From an uncultured Flavobacteriales bacterium (GTDB taxonomy: Bacteria > Bacteroidota > Bacteroidia > Flavobacteriales_D > Sanyastnellaceae): a stretch of 64,000 nt of DNA. The stretch's first letter is position 1; every line of letters begins with the position of its first letter. Positions 27,848 through 37,580 of this stretch are shown here, piece by piece. The notes under the pieces are model-generated. The model was not told where the DNA came from. It was given only the letters and a program-made list of their open reading frames with translations, and ran no database searches. The position numbers were made by a program, and so were the translations under genes. The stretch is from positions 1 to 64,000 of the forward strand of contig CASICO010000004.1 in the NCBI GenBank assembly GCA_949373165.1. The letters are read 5' to 3'.

Positions 27848-27873
27848 CCCCTTCTCTTATCTTAGAGAAGGGG
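27848..27873 (+). terminator. Hairpin after the giant gene, with an embedded -7-like box
   Basis: A 10-bp perfect stem, CCCCTTCTCT (27848-27857) with AGAGAAGGGG (27864-27873), and a 6-nt loop, 8 nt after the giant gene's stop. No long T-run follows. The loop and the start of the 3' arm contain TATCTTAG (27858-27865), one mismatch from TAnnTTTG, so the same bases could act as the promoter of the 27909 gene. Confidence 0.6.
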
Positions 27874-27908
27874 GGTATTATCTCTCACTTGTAACCAAAC
27901 CAACCGTC

Positions 27909-30900
27909 ATGCAGTGGCCTACAACTCTGGTCCTTTCTGGACTTTGGATCGTCTTGTGCGGTCAAGTGGTTTCGGGCCAATGCCCTAACGCTGCATCCCT
28001 CGATTTCTTCGAAGAACCTTGTGGCGTAGGATTGCTCAAAGGACAATCGTTCACCCTCGCCGAGAACAGCACATTGGACTCCATCCAATTGGCACTGTGT
28101 ACCGGAACGAACGGAGAACTTGTCATCCGCGAATTCAATGGCGGAGGAAGCAATTGGGATGAAGGCGACATCATTGGTCAAGCGGATCAAATTTCACCTC
28201 CCTCGGGTGTCCCTTCTGATTGTTTGACCAGTTCAAACGGATTCACGCATTACTCCGCACACACGTTCTCCTTTTCTGATGTGGCATTGGAAGGCGGGGT
28301 GACCTACGTGATGCATCTGGTTCAAGGCGCGGCAGCATCAGGATGCACACTCTCCTACCCTGGAGGCTCTGCTTTTGGAAGTTCTCAAAACTCAAGTGAA
28401 GACTTGGTTTTCGTTCTGAGCTCCTGCCCAGACGAACAGTTGATTTTTGGATGCACCGATTCAGGCGCATGCAACTTCGATGTCACCGCCAATTCCGACA
28501 ACCTTACATGTCAGTACAACGACTGTGCAGGAACATGCGGAGGCACCTTGACCGAGGATGAATGTGGGGTGTGCGGTGGAGACAATTCTACTTGCGCCGG
28601 GTGCACGGACCCACTTGCATGCAACTTCGATCCCAGCGCCATCTCCAATGACGGATCCTGCCTCACGGAGGATTGCCATGGCGACTGCGGCGGAACTGCG
28701 TATGCAGCCTCTTGCGGCACCTGCATCGAGGGCAATACTGGACTGGACATTTCTGAATGCAATGTCTGCGACAACCAAGAAACCCAGTCGTTTTATGGAG
28801 GCGCCTTGTGGGCTGGGGCTACTCAAAGGTCAGTCCTTTAAAGTCACCGAAAACGGACACCTTCATTCCGTCAAATTGGCGGTTTGTAGCGGAACGGCAA
28901 ATCAACTTGTCGTCCGCGCATTCAATGGGTATGGTGCCGGTTGGAACGAAGGAGCCATTTTGGGAGAGGCCAACGCCATTTTGCCCGCCAGCGGCACAAT
29001 TTCAGATTGTTTCACCTCCAGCAACGGCTTCGACTTTTACACCGAACACACCTTTGAATTCTCAGACCTTGGACTGGCCGCTGGAACCGAATACATTTTG
29101 CACTTAGAAGAAGGAGCAGCTGCAAGCGGTTGTTCCATCGCGTATCCAGATGGCGTGGCTTTTGGAACCAATTCCAGCAACCCCTCACACGACCTAGTTT
29201 TTGAAATTTTCCACTGCCCTGATCCATCTTTGATTTTTGGGTGCACGGATTCAGACGCCTGCAATTTCAACCCATCGGCCACGTCAGAAGATGGAAGTTG
29301 CCTCTCTTTGGATTGCGCCTTGAACTGTGGTGGCAGTGCGTATCTCGATCCCGACTGTGGGTGCGTACCATCTGAGGCTGACGCCGGCTCCTGTTATGGT
29401 TGCATGGACAACAGCGCCTGCAACTACGACGCCACATCCACACTTCAAGACAATTCCTGCCTCTACCCTGATTGCAATGGCGATTGTGGGGGGACAGCCT
29501 TCGAGTCCGATTGCAATGAGTGCATTGGTGGCAACACCAATTTCCACAGTGGAGCATGCATCGATGGGTGTCTCACGGCAACCATCGCAACAGACCCAAG
29601 TGGATGCAGTCCAGGCCTCCTTTATGGGCAAAGTTTCACAGCGGAGACCACTGGTTTTCTCGAACAGGTTCAACTCAAAACCTGTTGCGCCATGGATGCG
29701 CAATTGGTCCTCCGTAGGTTCACCGCAATTGACGCTTGCTCTGGAGCATCAGAAGCCGATTGGAACCAAGGCGAAATCCTAGGGACAAGTCCATTAATTC
29801 AGGCCACTTGCCCCAGCCTAAACAGTTGTTTGACTTCCTCGGGATTAAACGGCTATCAATGGGTTTCATTTTCCTTTGACAACGTGGCCATTGAAGCCGG
29901 AAGCCAGTACACATTGGAATTGATTGAAGGTGTGGCCTTGGCGTCTTGTACTGCTGATTATGCGGGCGGTCATGCTTATTCGGCCGACAACGCCAGCGTC
30001 AACAACGACTTGACCATGGCCATTTTCACCTGTGCCAGTCTGTTGTCGTTTGGATGCACCGACAACTCCGCATGCAATTACGATCCAAATGCGGGGCAGG
30101 ATGATGGGTCCTGCCTGACAGCTGACTGCTTTGGTGATTGCGGAGGCGATGCCATTTTGGATGGAGACTGTGGCTGCATTGGGGGAAACACCGGCATTCG
30201 AACCGAGCAATGTGTCGCCGGTCAAGTTCAAGCGCTCATTGCCAATGACAGCGACGTCTGCACCGACGTCTTGTTCGGGCAAACCTTCTCCATCCCCGTC
30301 AACGGATTTTTATCCTCTGCCAGCTTTCATGTGGACTTGACTCAAAACCAAACCATTGAATTGCAGAGGATCGGCGGCGAGCTGGATGGTCAGATCGAAG
30401 CTTCTGCTTCGCGAACAGGAACTCCGGATGCATGTCCAACTACAGCCAACGGGTGGGCATCATTTTCGTTCCCACAATCTCCAATTCAGGGCGGATCACA
30501 ATACCAATTTGTATTCACCAATGGTTCGGCCCATGCATCTTGTACTCCTGCCTACACCGGAGGAAGTGGCTTGACCATCAATGGACAGGCGTCTTCGGAT
30601 GACTTGTCTTTCAGGTTCGTTTATCGTGTAGCCAACTCTGGGGAGCTCGCTTGGGGTTGCCTCGACTCCAACGCTTGCAATTATGACCCCAACGCCACCG
30701 AGGATGGTGGAAACTGTGCCGAAGAAGACTGCAACGGTGACTGCGCCGGAACAGCAGAGTTCATCGCAGGCTGTGGATGCACCGGAGGCAATACTGGCGT
30801 GACAGCGGAAAGCTGTTACGGGTGTACGAACTCCGTCGCATGCAACTATTCTGCAGAGGCCAGTTTTGATGATGGAAGTTGTCTTTTCTTCATCGATTGC

Positions 30901-32259
30901 GCCGGTGAATGTGGAGGTTCGGCCACCTTGTCCCCATCATGCGGATGCATTGGTGGGTCCACCGGAATCGATGGCGCAAACTGCTTTGCACTCTGTGAGG
31001 GGGAAGTGGACCATTCCACATATCCCAGCAACCAAACATTCAACACAGGACCAGCTGCGTTTTCGCAAAGCGGACAGACATTCACAGCCAACTCAACGGG
31101 CTTTCTTACCGGCACCCGAGTGCGAAACAACGCTGAACCTGGGGCTCCCCTCAACTTTGAACTCAGGGCAAACGACGGCACACAGTTAAACAATGGCACC
31201 TTGCTCGCGTCGGGCCAACAAACCTCATGGGAAGACACCCCGGGAACTGGAGGGGATGTATTTATCGAATGGGAGGCCCCTGCGATGGTCAACGCCGGAG
31301 CGTCTTACGTCTTGATCCTCGCCGGGTCAGGATGGACCGCAATGCGGAGTCAAAGTGACGACCTTCCAAATGGCGCGTCCTTCAATGGAGGCGACAACCA
31401 AGCCGCATTGCCCGACCTGTTCATCGAGCTCCTGTTTTGTTCAGACCTCAATGGATGCACTTCCACTGTCGCCTGCAATTACAACAGCATTGTGACTGTG
31501 GACGATGGCTCATGCATTTTTGCAGATGCCGGGTTTGATTGCGCTGGAAACGCTTGTTCCAACGACACCGACAACGATGGAATATGTGACTCTGTAGACT
31601 TGGACAGTGGCAATGCCAACATCTGCATGGACGGGGACGGCGATGGATGTGACGATTGCAGCAGTGGCACCTACGCACCCAATAACGATGGTCCCGACAG
31701 CGATGGCGATGGCCTCTGCGACAGTGGTGATCAATGTTCTAATCTAGAGGCAGACAATTTTGACGACCCTGCAAACCTCCCTTGCAGAGGAACCTGTGAC
31801 ACCGCTCCGATTTTTGAGGCCATTCAAGTCAGCTCGCCCACTTCCTCTCCCAACAGTGTCGATGGCCTTCTTTCTTTGACGACAGATGCCACCGAAATTT
31901 TGTTTGTCTCGGGCAGCGAGTTTGAACCCGCACTGCTGGTTCTCGAAGGTCAATATGGTGCGGCTGATTACAGCTTCGATTTGCCCTCAGATGGCCTTTT
32001 GGTCGCAGCAGGCGTTTACAGCGCCACCATCTTCAATTCAGCAGGCTGTCAAGGTGTGGCATCAGCAAATCAAGGGTCCACATTTGGCCAAGACCCGGTT
32101 GCTCTGACCGTCATCATGGGTTACCGCATCGAGTGTTCCAGCCCTTGCAGCGTATATGACACCGATACCGATGGCATTTGTGATGATGAGGACAACTGCA
32201 TTGACAAGCTGGCCCCGAACTACAACGATCCCGCCAACGGCCCTTGTCTGCAAGATTGA
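27909..32259 (+). CDS. Modular Cys-rich secreted protein, one +1 frameshift at 28791-28794
   Basis: About 1450 residues after repair. Signal peptide MQWPTTLVLSGLWIVLCGQVVSG. Five beta-sandwich modules alternate with Cys-rich modules. The sandwiches share PCGxGLLKGQSF, W..G.ILG, a CxTSSNG turn, LxxGxxYxLxLxEGAA and a closing DLVFxI. Eight Cys modules follow the GCTDxxACNYDPxA..DDGSC pattern (near 28449, 28600, 29238, 29398, 30051, 30654, 30820, 31452). The C-terminus holds two TSP3-like acidic stretches (NDTDNDGICDSVD, DTDTDGICDDEDNC). One extra T in TTTT (28791-28794) splits the frame inside ETQSFMEAPCGLG. There is no T9SS domain at the end; the last 150 residues are paralogous to an internal part of the 1563-4602 gene, so the C-terminus may be shortened. 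Function unknown; secreted, probably Ca-stabilised. Confidence 0.75.
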
Positions 32260-32367
32260 ATGCTCTCATTCCCGTTGAGCCATCGCGTTCAGCTGGATGA
32301 TTACTCTCGCTGAAAAGCGAGCTGGCCTCCAAAACCGACGCGCAAGTTTTGGGCGGAGCCTGCGCCG

Positions 32368-32375
32368 TATTTTTG
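32368..32375 (+). promoter_or_regulatory. rocD -7 box TATTTTTG abutting the start codon
   Basis: Exact TAnnTTTG match ending 4 nt before the ATG at 32380. A TTTG lies 16 nt upstream (32348-32351). It implies a leaderless mRNA, or translation from the later ATG at 32425. Confidence 0.5.
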
Positions 32376-32379
32376 CGCC

Positions 32380-33666
32380 ATGACCGGATACTCAGCCACC
32401 CTTCCATCCTCCTCTCAAGAGGCGATGGACATGGAAAACCAATATGGCGCCCACAACTACCACCCCTTGCCTGTGGTGTTGGACCGGGCAGAAGGTGTCT
32501 ACTGCTGGGACATTGAAGGCAAGCGCTATTTCGATTTCCTGAGCGCATACAGCGCAGTCAATCAAGGCCACTGCCACCCGCGCATTGTGGGGGCCATGAT
32601 TGAACAGGCACAAAAGCTAACGCTCACCTCACGTGCCTTCTACAACAGCATGTTGGGGCCCTATGAGAAGTTCGTTACCGAATACTTTGGGTACGACAAG
32701 GTGCTGCCGATGAACACCGGCGCAGAAGCGGTCGAGACTGCCATCAAAATCGCGCGGAAATGGGCCTACGACGTCAAGGGCGTCCCCGCTGGAAAAGCCA
32801 AGATCCTGACCTGCGAAAACAACTTTCACGGCCGGACAACCACCATCGTTGGCTTCTCGACGGATCCCGACAGCACAGGCGGATTCGGCCCGTTCACTCC
32901 GGGATTTGAGGTTATCCCTTACGACAACATTGACGCCTTAAAGGAAGCGCTGAAGGACCCCAACGTGGCCGGGTTCCTCGTCGAACCCATCCAAGGTGAA
33001 GCTGGCGTCTACGTACCCAGCGACGGCTACATCCAAGAAGCACACGCCTTGTGCAAGGCAGCGAACGTTTTGTTCATGGCCGACGAAGTTCAAACTGGCA
33101 TTGCCCGCACCGGTGCCCTACTGGCCACCTGCGGGAATTGCACCTGCACAGGACACTGCGAGCGCCAAGCCGAGTATGTGAAAGCCGATTTGCTCATCCT
33201 CGGCAAGGCCATTTCAGGCGGTGTCTATCCGGTAAGCGCTGTTCTCGCCGACAATGCCGTTATGGAAGTGATCCATCCCGGTCAACACGGTTCCACCTTT
33301 GGTGGCAACCCCGTCGGCGGTGCAGTCGCGATGGCGGCCTTAGAGGTGGTCACCGACGAACATCTCGCCCAACGTGCACGGGATCTTGGCAACCGATTTC
33401 GTGCCGCCATGGAAAGTCTGATTGCGGAAAGCGACCTCATCCACTCTGTTCGTGGACGTGGATTGCTCAACGCGATTCTCATCAACGACACCCCGGACAG
33501 CTCGACAGCCTGGGATCTCTGCGTGGCCATGAAGGACAACGGACTCATTGCCAAGCCCACCCACGGCAACATCATCCGCTTTGCTCCTCCCCTTGTGATG
33601 AACGAAGCGCAGCTCGATGAATGCGTCGCCATCATCCGCAAAACGGTCCTCTCTTTCGGAAAGTAA
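32380..33666 (+). CDS. rocD: Ornithine aminotransferase with a CxxCxC insertion
   Basis: 428 residues, class III PLP-dependent aminotransferase converting ornithine and 2-oxoglutarate to glutamate semialdehyde and glutamate. Signature segments: QYGAHNYHPLPVVLDR at the N-terminus, NTGAEAVETAIKIARKW, FHGRTT, FLVEPIQGEAGV, ADEVQTGIARTG and the PLP lysine Lys276 in LILGKAISGG. Between ARTG and the lysine it has a short Cys-rich insertion, Cys251, 254, 256 and 260 (CxxCxCx3C), which most OATs lack. The start could be the ATG at 32425, but the first 15 residues align with the usual N-terminal arm. Monocistronic, convergent with the gene at 33754. Confidence 0.93.
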   Translation: MTGYSATLPSSSQEAMDMENQYGAHNYHPLPVVLDRAEGVYCWDIEGKRYFDFLSAYSAVNQGHCHPRIVGAMIEQAQKLTLTSRAFYNSMLGPYEKFVTEYFGYDKVLPMNTGAEAVETAIKIARKWAYDVKGVPAGKAKILTCENNFHGRTTTIVGFSTDPDSTGGFGPFTPGFEVIPYDNIDALKEALKDPNVAGFLVEPIQGEAGVYVPSDGYIQEAHALCKAANVLFMADEVQTGIARTGALLATCGNCTCTGHCERQAEYVKADLLILGKAISGGVYPVSAVLADNAVMEVIHPGQHGSTFGGNPVGGAVAMAALEVVTDEHLAQRARDLGNRFRAAMESLIAESDLIHSVRGRGLLNAILINDTPDSSTAWDLCVAMKDNGLIAKPTHGNIIRFAPPLVMNEAQLDECVAIIRKTVLSFGK

Positions 33667-33753
33667 CACCGCTATCCAAGGCTCAATTCAAATCGCACCT
33701 CGCTGAATTCTGAACTCGGTTCGTCCGAGGATGACTTTAGCCGCTTACCCGGC

Positions 33754-34734
33754 TCAGTCCAGCCAGCCTTGTTCGCGCATCCAATCGTCGTTGTAGACCT
33801 TGCCCACGTAACGGGAGCCGTGATCGTGGAACAGCACGACAGCGAGATCCGTGGGCTTGAGCTCATCCTTGAGTTGGCGCAACCCTTGGAAGGCTGAACC
33901 ACAGCTGTAACCCAAGAAGAGGCCTTCTTTTTTGGCCAGTTCGCGGGTGGTCATGGCGCCGTCCTTGTCGGTGACCTTTTCAAACTTGTCGATGAGGTCG
34001 AAGTCCACGTTGGCAGGCAAGATGTCCTCGCCGATGCCCTCGGTGATGTAAGGGTAAATCTCCTTCTCATCGAACTCCCCTGTCTCGTGGTATTTCTTGA
34101 AAACCGACCCGTAGGAATCGACGCCCCAAATCTGAATGTCGGGGTTCTTCTCCTTTAAATATTTGGCTGTGCCACTGATGGTACCGCCCGTTCCAACGCC
34201 TGTGCAGAAATGGGTGATGCGTCCGCCCGTCTGTTTCCAAATCTCAGGTCCTGTGCTGTCGTAGTGCGCCTGACGGTTGGCCAGGTTGTCGTATTGATTG
34301 CACCACACGCTGTTCGGGATCTCCTTATTGAGCCGCTCAGCCACGCTGTAATAGCTCTCTGGATGGTCCGGTGCCACTGCCGTAGGGCAAACGTGCACTT
34401 GCGCCCCCACTGCCCTGAGGATGTCGATCTTTTCTTGCGACTGCTTGTCGCTCATGGTGCAAATCAACTGGTATCCCTTGACCGCGCAGGCCAAGGCGAG
34501 CCCCATGCCCGTGTTGCCGCTGGTGCACTCAATGATGGTGCCTCCTGGCTTCAAATCCCCGTTGCGCTCCGCAGCTTCGACCATGCTTACGGCCATGCGG
34601 TCCTTGACGCTGTGGCCGGGATTGAAGTACTCAACCTTGGCCAAAACAGGACAAGGAAAATCCTCTGCAACTTGATTGAGGCGGATCATGGGCGTATTGC
34701 CGATGGCGCCGAGGATGTTTTCGTGAATGATCAT
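33754..34734 (-). CDS. Cystathionine beta-synthase-like PLP enzyme (cysteine synthase family)
   Basis: 326 residues from MIIHENILGAIGNTPMIRL; the frame is open further upstream without homology. Beta-family PLP enzyme that replaces the hydroxyl or acetoxy group of a serine derivative with a thiol. PLP lysine in GHSVKDRM, the phosphate loop TSGNTGMGLA and GTGGTISGTAKYL are present. The region GVDSYGSVFKKYHETG...YITEGIGEDILP is closer to cystathionine beta-synthases than to O-acetylserine sulfhydrylases, but the regulatory CBS domain pair is absent. Transsulfuration or cysteine synthesis cannot be separated by eye. A perfect -7 box (34756-34763) precedes it. Confidence 0.85.
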   Translation of the reverse strand: MIIHENILGAIGNTPMIRLNQVAEDFPCPVLAKVEYFNPGHSVKDRMAVSMVEAAERNGDLKPGGTIIECTSGNTGMGLALACAVKGYQLICTMSDKQSQEKIDILRAVGAQVHVCPTAVAPDHPESYYSVAERLNKEIPNSVWCNQYDNLANRQAHYDSTGPEIWKQTGGRITHFCTGVGTGGTISGTAKYLKEKNPDIQIWGVDSYGSVFKKYHETGEFDEKEIYPYITEGIGEDILPANVDFDLIDKFEKVTDKDGAMTTRELAKKEGLFLGYSCGSAFQGLRQLKDELKPTDLAVVLFHDHGSRYVGKVYNDDWMREQGWLD

Positions 34735-34755
34735 GAAGGGCTCGGTTCGATGGTG

Positions 34756-34763
34756 CAAAGATA
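34756..34763 (-). promoter_or_regulatory. -7 box TATCTTTG of the CBS-like gene
   Basis: Exact TAnnTTTG match on the minus strand, in the 38-bp gap after the permease gene and 21 nt upstream of the ATG at 34734. It suggests independent transcription. Confidence 0.5.
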
Positions 34764-34772
34764 CCCCTCGAC

Positions 34773-36287
34773 TCAGTCGAATCGGAGGGCCTCTACCGGG
34801 TCGAGCCTTGCGATGAACCGCGCAGGCAAAAACATGGCCACAGCACACACGCCCAAAATCATGGCTTCCACCCAAGCAATTTGGGCGAAATCCAAGTGAA
34901 TCGGGACCTCCGAGAGATAGTAGCTGCGCGCGTCCAAGGTGATCCACCCCGTCTCAAGCTGCAACCACGCCACGCCAAAACCGATGAGGTTTCCCCACAA
35001 CAAACCGCGCAGCAAAATGCGAACCGCCAGCCGAACAAAAACCCCCATCAATGGGCCATCGGCCATCCCAACGGCCTTGAGTAAACCGATACTTCGGGTG
35101 CGTTCCAGCATCAGTAAAAGCAAGGCAGAAGCCATGTTCAAAATGGCAATCAACACCATCAGTCCAATGATCAATTCGACATTCAAATCGAGCATGGCCA
35201 GCCATTGGAACAACTCGGGGTGGTCGTCCACCACTGAGCGCACATCCAACGCATAAGGCACCGCAAAAAACACACTGTCGGCCATGGTCCACAGCGCACC
35301 GTAATCGCGCACCCGCATCTCAAAACCACCCACATACTGACCGTGACTTCCACCAGCCAGCCTGACTTCGGGGTCCTCCATCCCCTCCAAGTCCCAGGTG
35401 ACCCAAGCCGTATCACTTATGGTTTCGCCACCGTCGCTGACCACCAGCATGGCCTCCCCACTGCCTTGGAGTGGATGCGGGCCTTCCCCTCTCCAATCCA
35501 CCCCAGACCACCGGTAAGCCAATCGCCCTTGACCCCCATTGGCCCTGGCCATGACATGACGCACCCCCGGCAAGTCGTCTACCCCATCATCCAATACTTG
35601 CAATCGGGCTTGAATGCCCCAGCCGCTCAATTGCTGCAGATGGTGCAACCCACAGAATACGTATTCCGCGTCAAATTCCTGAAGCCCCGTCTCGTAAATG
35701 CCCGAAATCGAAAACACACGGGGCCGCATTTCCCCATTGGCGTTCGCCAGAAGCAGACGCACGCGCTGACCCACAGCCAAAGACAAGGTTCTGGCTTGTT
35801 CCGCGGAGACCAGCAGCTCCATGGCCTGCGTCGCGGCCGAAAAATCCGGCAGTTTTCCGGCTTTCAACCGCTGCCTTAAAAACGTCGTGTCGGCATCCGC
35901 ACCCAGTCCCTTGACCACCACACCTTCCACCTCTTCTGCGGTCTCTAAAATCGCGGGACGTTGAGCAAAAGCCTGCACCTGTTCGATGCCGGGAATGGCC
36001 CGAAGCGCAGCCGTGTCTACATCGGCCCACGCCACGCGGTCGGTTCCTTGGGAGCGACCCTGATCGGCGGCCACCACACGAAGGTGCGAGCCAAACCCCA
36101 CCACCAACGACCGAACATCCCGCTGAAACCCCTGCACAATGGCCAAGGACAGGATGATCAATGCCACACCAACGGCCACCCCAGCTTGGGCCATGCGCAC
36201 CACAGGACGGGCAATGCCTTGACCTGTGGGGTCGACGGTCATTCGGCGCGCGAGGAACCGAACCGCGGAACGGGTGCGTTTGGACAT
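34773..36287 (-). CDS. LolC/LolE-like FtsX-family ABC permease
   Basis: About 504 residues from ATG 36287; a TTG at 36296 is also in frame, but it falls inside the -7-like box. One N-terminal helix (VRMAQAGVAVGVALIILSLAIVQ) is followed by a large periplasmic MacB_PCD-like domain and three C-terminal helices (LNVELIIGLMVLIAILNM, VFVRLAVRILLRGLLWGNLIG, IAWVEAMILGVCAVAMFLPA), with DPVEALRFD at the end as in Lol permeases. It is likely to extract or traffic lipoproteins or act mechanically in the envelope. No ATPase gene is adjacent, so the partner must be elsewhere. Confidence 0.8.
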   Translation of the reverse strand: MSKRTRSAVRFLARRMTVDPTGQGIARPVVRMAQAGVAVGVALIILSLAIVQGFQRDVRSLVVGFGSHLRVVAADQGRSQGTDRVAWADVDTAALRAIPGIEQVQAFAQRPAILETAEEVEGVVVKGLGADADTTFLRQRLKAGKLPDFSAATQAMELLVSAEQARTLSLAVGQRVRLLLANANGEMRPRVFSISGIYETGLQEFDAEYVFCGLHHLQQLSGWGIQARLQVLDDGVDDLPGVRHVMARANGGQGRLAYRWSGVDWRGEGPHPLQGSGEAMLVVSDGGETISDTAWVTWDLEGMEDPEVRLAGGSHGQYVGGFEMRVRDYGALWTMADSVFFAVPYALDVRSVVDDHPELFQWLAMLDLNVELIIGLMVLIAILNMASALLLLMLERTRSIGLLKAVGMADGPLMGVFVRLAVRILLRGLLWGNLIGFGVAWLQLETGWITLDARSYYLSEVPIHLDFAQIAWVEAMILGVCAVAMFLPARFIARLDPVEALRFD

Positions 36288-36292
36288 AACAT

Positions 36293-36317
36293 GCAAGGTA
36301 TGCGGCGCGTTACTTTG
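36293..36317. promoter_or_regulatory. Divergent -7-like boxes between the permease and namZ
   Basis: Minus-strand TACCTTGC (36293-36300) ends 5 nt before the permease ATG at 36287. Plus-strand TTACTTTG (36310-36317) ends 5 nt before the namZ ATG at 36323. Only 9 bp separate them, so the two promoters probably interfere. Confidence 0.35.
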
Positions 36318-36322
36318 CCGTC

Positions 36323-37558
36323 ATGCACAACGCCTTCGTTTTCCCCTTCGCAATGCTCATGGCTTTGAGCAGTGGCCTGTGCCAAGTCATGCCGGGCGAC
36401 ACCCACATGGAGGCCTATTTGCCCATGCTCGAGGGCAAGCGCGTGGGCGTGGTCTGCAACCATACCGCAGTGGTGCACAATGCCGCAGGTACTCCTGTCC
36501 ATTTGATCGACACTTTGATCGCTCGCGGCATTGAAGTCCGCGCCGCTTTTGGTCCCGAGCACGGATTCCGGGGCGACTTACCGGATGGTGAGAAAGCGCA
36601 AAGCGGCACAGATACACGCTCGGGCATTGCCGTTCGCTCCCTGTATGGCACCCACAAAAAACCCTCGGCTGCTCAGCTTGAAGACATCGAGATCATGGTG
36701 TTTGACATTCAAGATGTGGGCGTGCGATGCTACACCTTTCTGTCGACCCTCTTTTTGGTGATGGAAGCCTGCGCAGAGCAGGAGATTCCACTGGTGATTT
36801 TGGACCGTCCCAATCCCAATGGCCACCTGACGGCAGGCCCGATGCTCGACACGTCACTCGTGCGCTCTTTTGTGGGCTTTCTGCCCATTCCGTTGGCCCA
36901 TGGCATGACCTTGGGCGAATTGGCCGACATGGGCAATCAAGAAGGGTGGCTCGGCGGAGGATACTCCCATACCCCAACCCCCGCCTTGCGCTGCGACCTC
37001 CACGTGATTCCCGTCACGGGTTGGACACGTCAGCAAAAGTGGTCGCCCCAACTGGCCCCAAGCCCCAACCTGCCCTCTGCCGAAGCCATACAACTCTACC
37101 CCCATCTGGTGCTGCTCGAAGCCACCCTCGCCAGTGTCGGCCGCGGCACCTCAGCCCCGTTTACCATGGTCGGGTTTCCCGGCATGCTCCGTGCCGCCCA
37201 TCGTTTTACACCAACCCCCAATGCCGCGAGCAAATACCCCAAGCACGCCGGGAAAGAATGTCAAGGGTTTTCGATGATCCGGCGGTTGGGCGCTTGGAAC
37301 GCCCAACAAGGCAATGGCCGACTGCACCTGGATGTGCTGCTCGAGTTGCAAGAAGGCTGGATGAGCACCCCGGCTGGCGACCAAAGCCCCTTCATCGACC
37401 GCCCTGAGTTTTTCGACCAATTGGCCGGCGGCCCCTCGCTTCGCCTCGCACTCGAAAAAGGCACAAGCCTCCAGACCCTCGCCGCACAATGGACAAAAGC
37501 GCGTTCCGGCTTCATGGAAAATCGAAGTCGCTACCTTCGCTATCCCGATGGCCATTGA
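36323..37558 (+). CDS. namZ: Exo-beta-N-acetylmuramidase NamZ-like (DUF1343, GH171)
   Basis: 411 residues with signal peptide MHNAFVFPFAMLMALSSGLC. It belongs to the DUF1343 family, whose characterised members (B. subtilis YbbC, T. forsythia NamZ) release terminal MurNAc from peptidoglycan fragments. Conserved stretches: VGVVCNHTAVV, FGPEHGFRGDLPDGE, DTRSGIAVRSLYG, FDIQDVGVRCYTFLSTL, LDRPNPNG, EATLASVGRGTSAPF and GFPGM. The usual length is about 400, so it is complete. Likely periplasmic and part of cell-wall recycling. Divergent from the permease gene with a short shared promoter region; the lipoprotein gene follows after 22 bp. Confidence 0.9.
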   Translation: MHNAFVFPFAMLMALSSGLCQVMPGDTHMEAYLPMLEGKRVGVVCNHTAVVHNAAGTPVHLIDTLIARGIEVRAAFGPEHGFRGDLPDGEKAQSGTDTRSGIAVRSLYGTHKKPSAAQLEDIEIMVFDIQDVGVRCYTFLSTLFLVMEACAEQEIPLVILDRPNPNGHLTAGPMLDTSLVRSFVGFLPIPLAHGMTLGELADMGNQEGWLGGGYSHTPTPALRCDLHVIPVTGWTRQQKWSPQLAPSPNLPSAEAIQLYPHLVLLEATLASVGRGTSAPFTMVGFPGMLRAAHRFTPTPNAASKYPKHAGKECQGFSMIRRLGAWNAQQGNGRLHLDVLLELQEGWMSTPAGDQSPFIDRPEFFDQLAGGPSLRLALEKGTSLQTLAAQWTKARSGFMENRSRYLRYPDGH

Positions 37559-37580
37559 CCTCGGACCGACCCACATGTTC

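Noticed and set aside
28791..28794. Programmed frameshift as the main explanation
   Set aside because: The same kind of +1 event occurs at about a dozen unrelated sites in the window, with no shared slippery sequence or downstream structure.
32260..32379. Remnant of a FISUMP or sorting domain after the 27909 gene
   Set aside because: Translated in three frames, I found no residue pattern of either domain.
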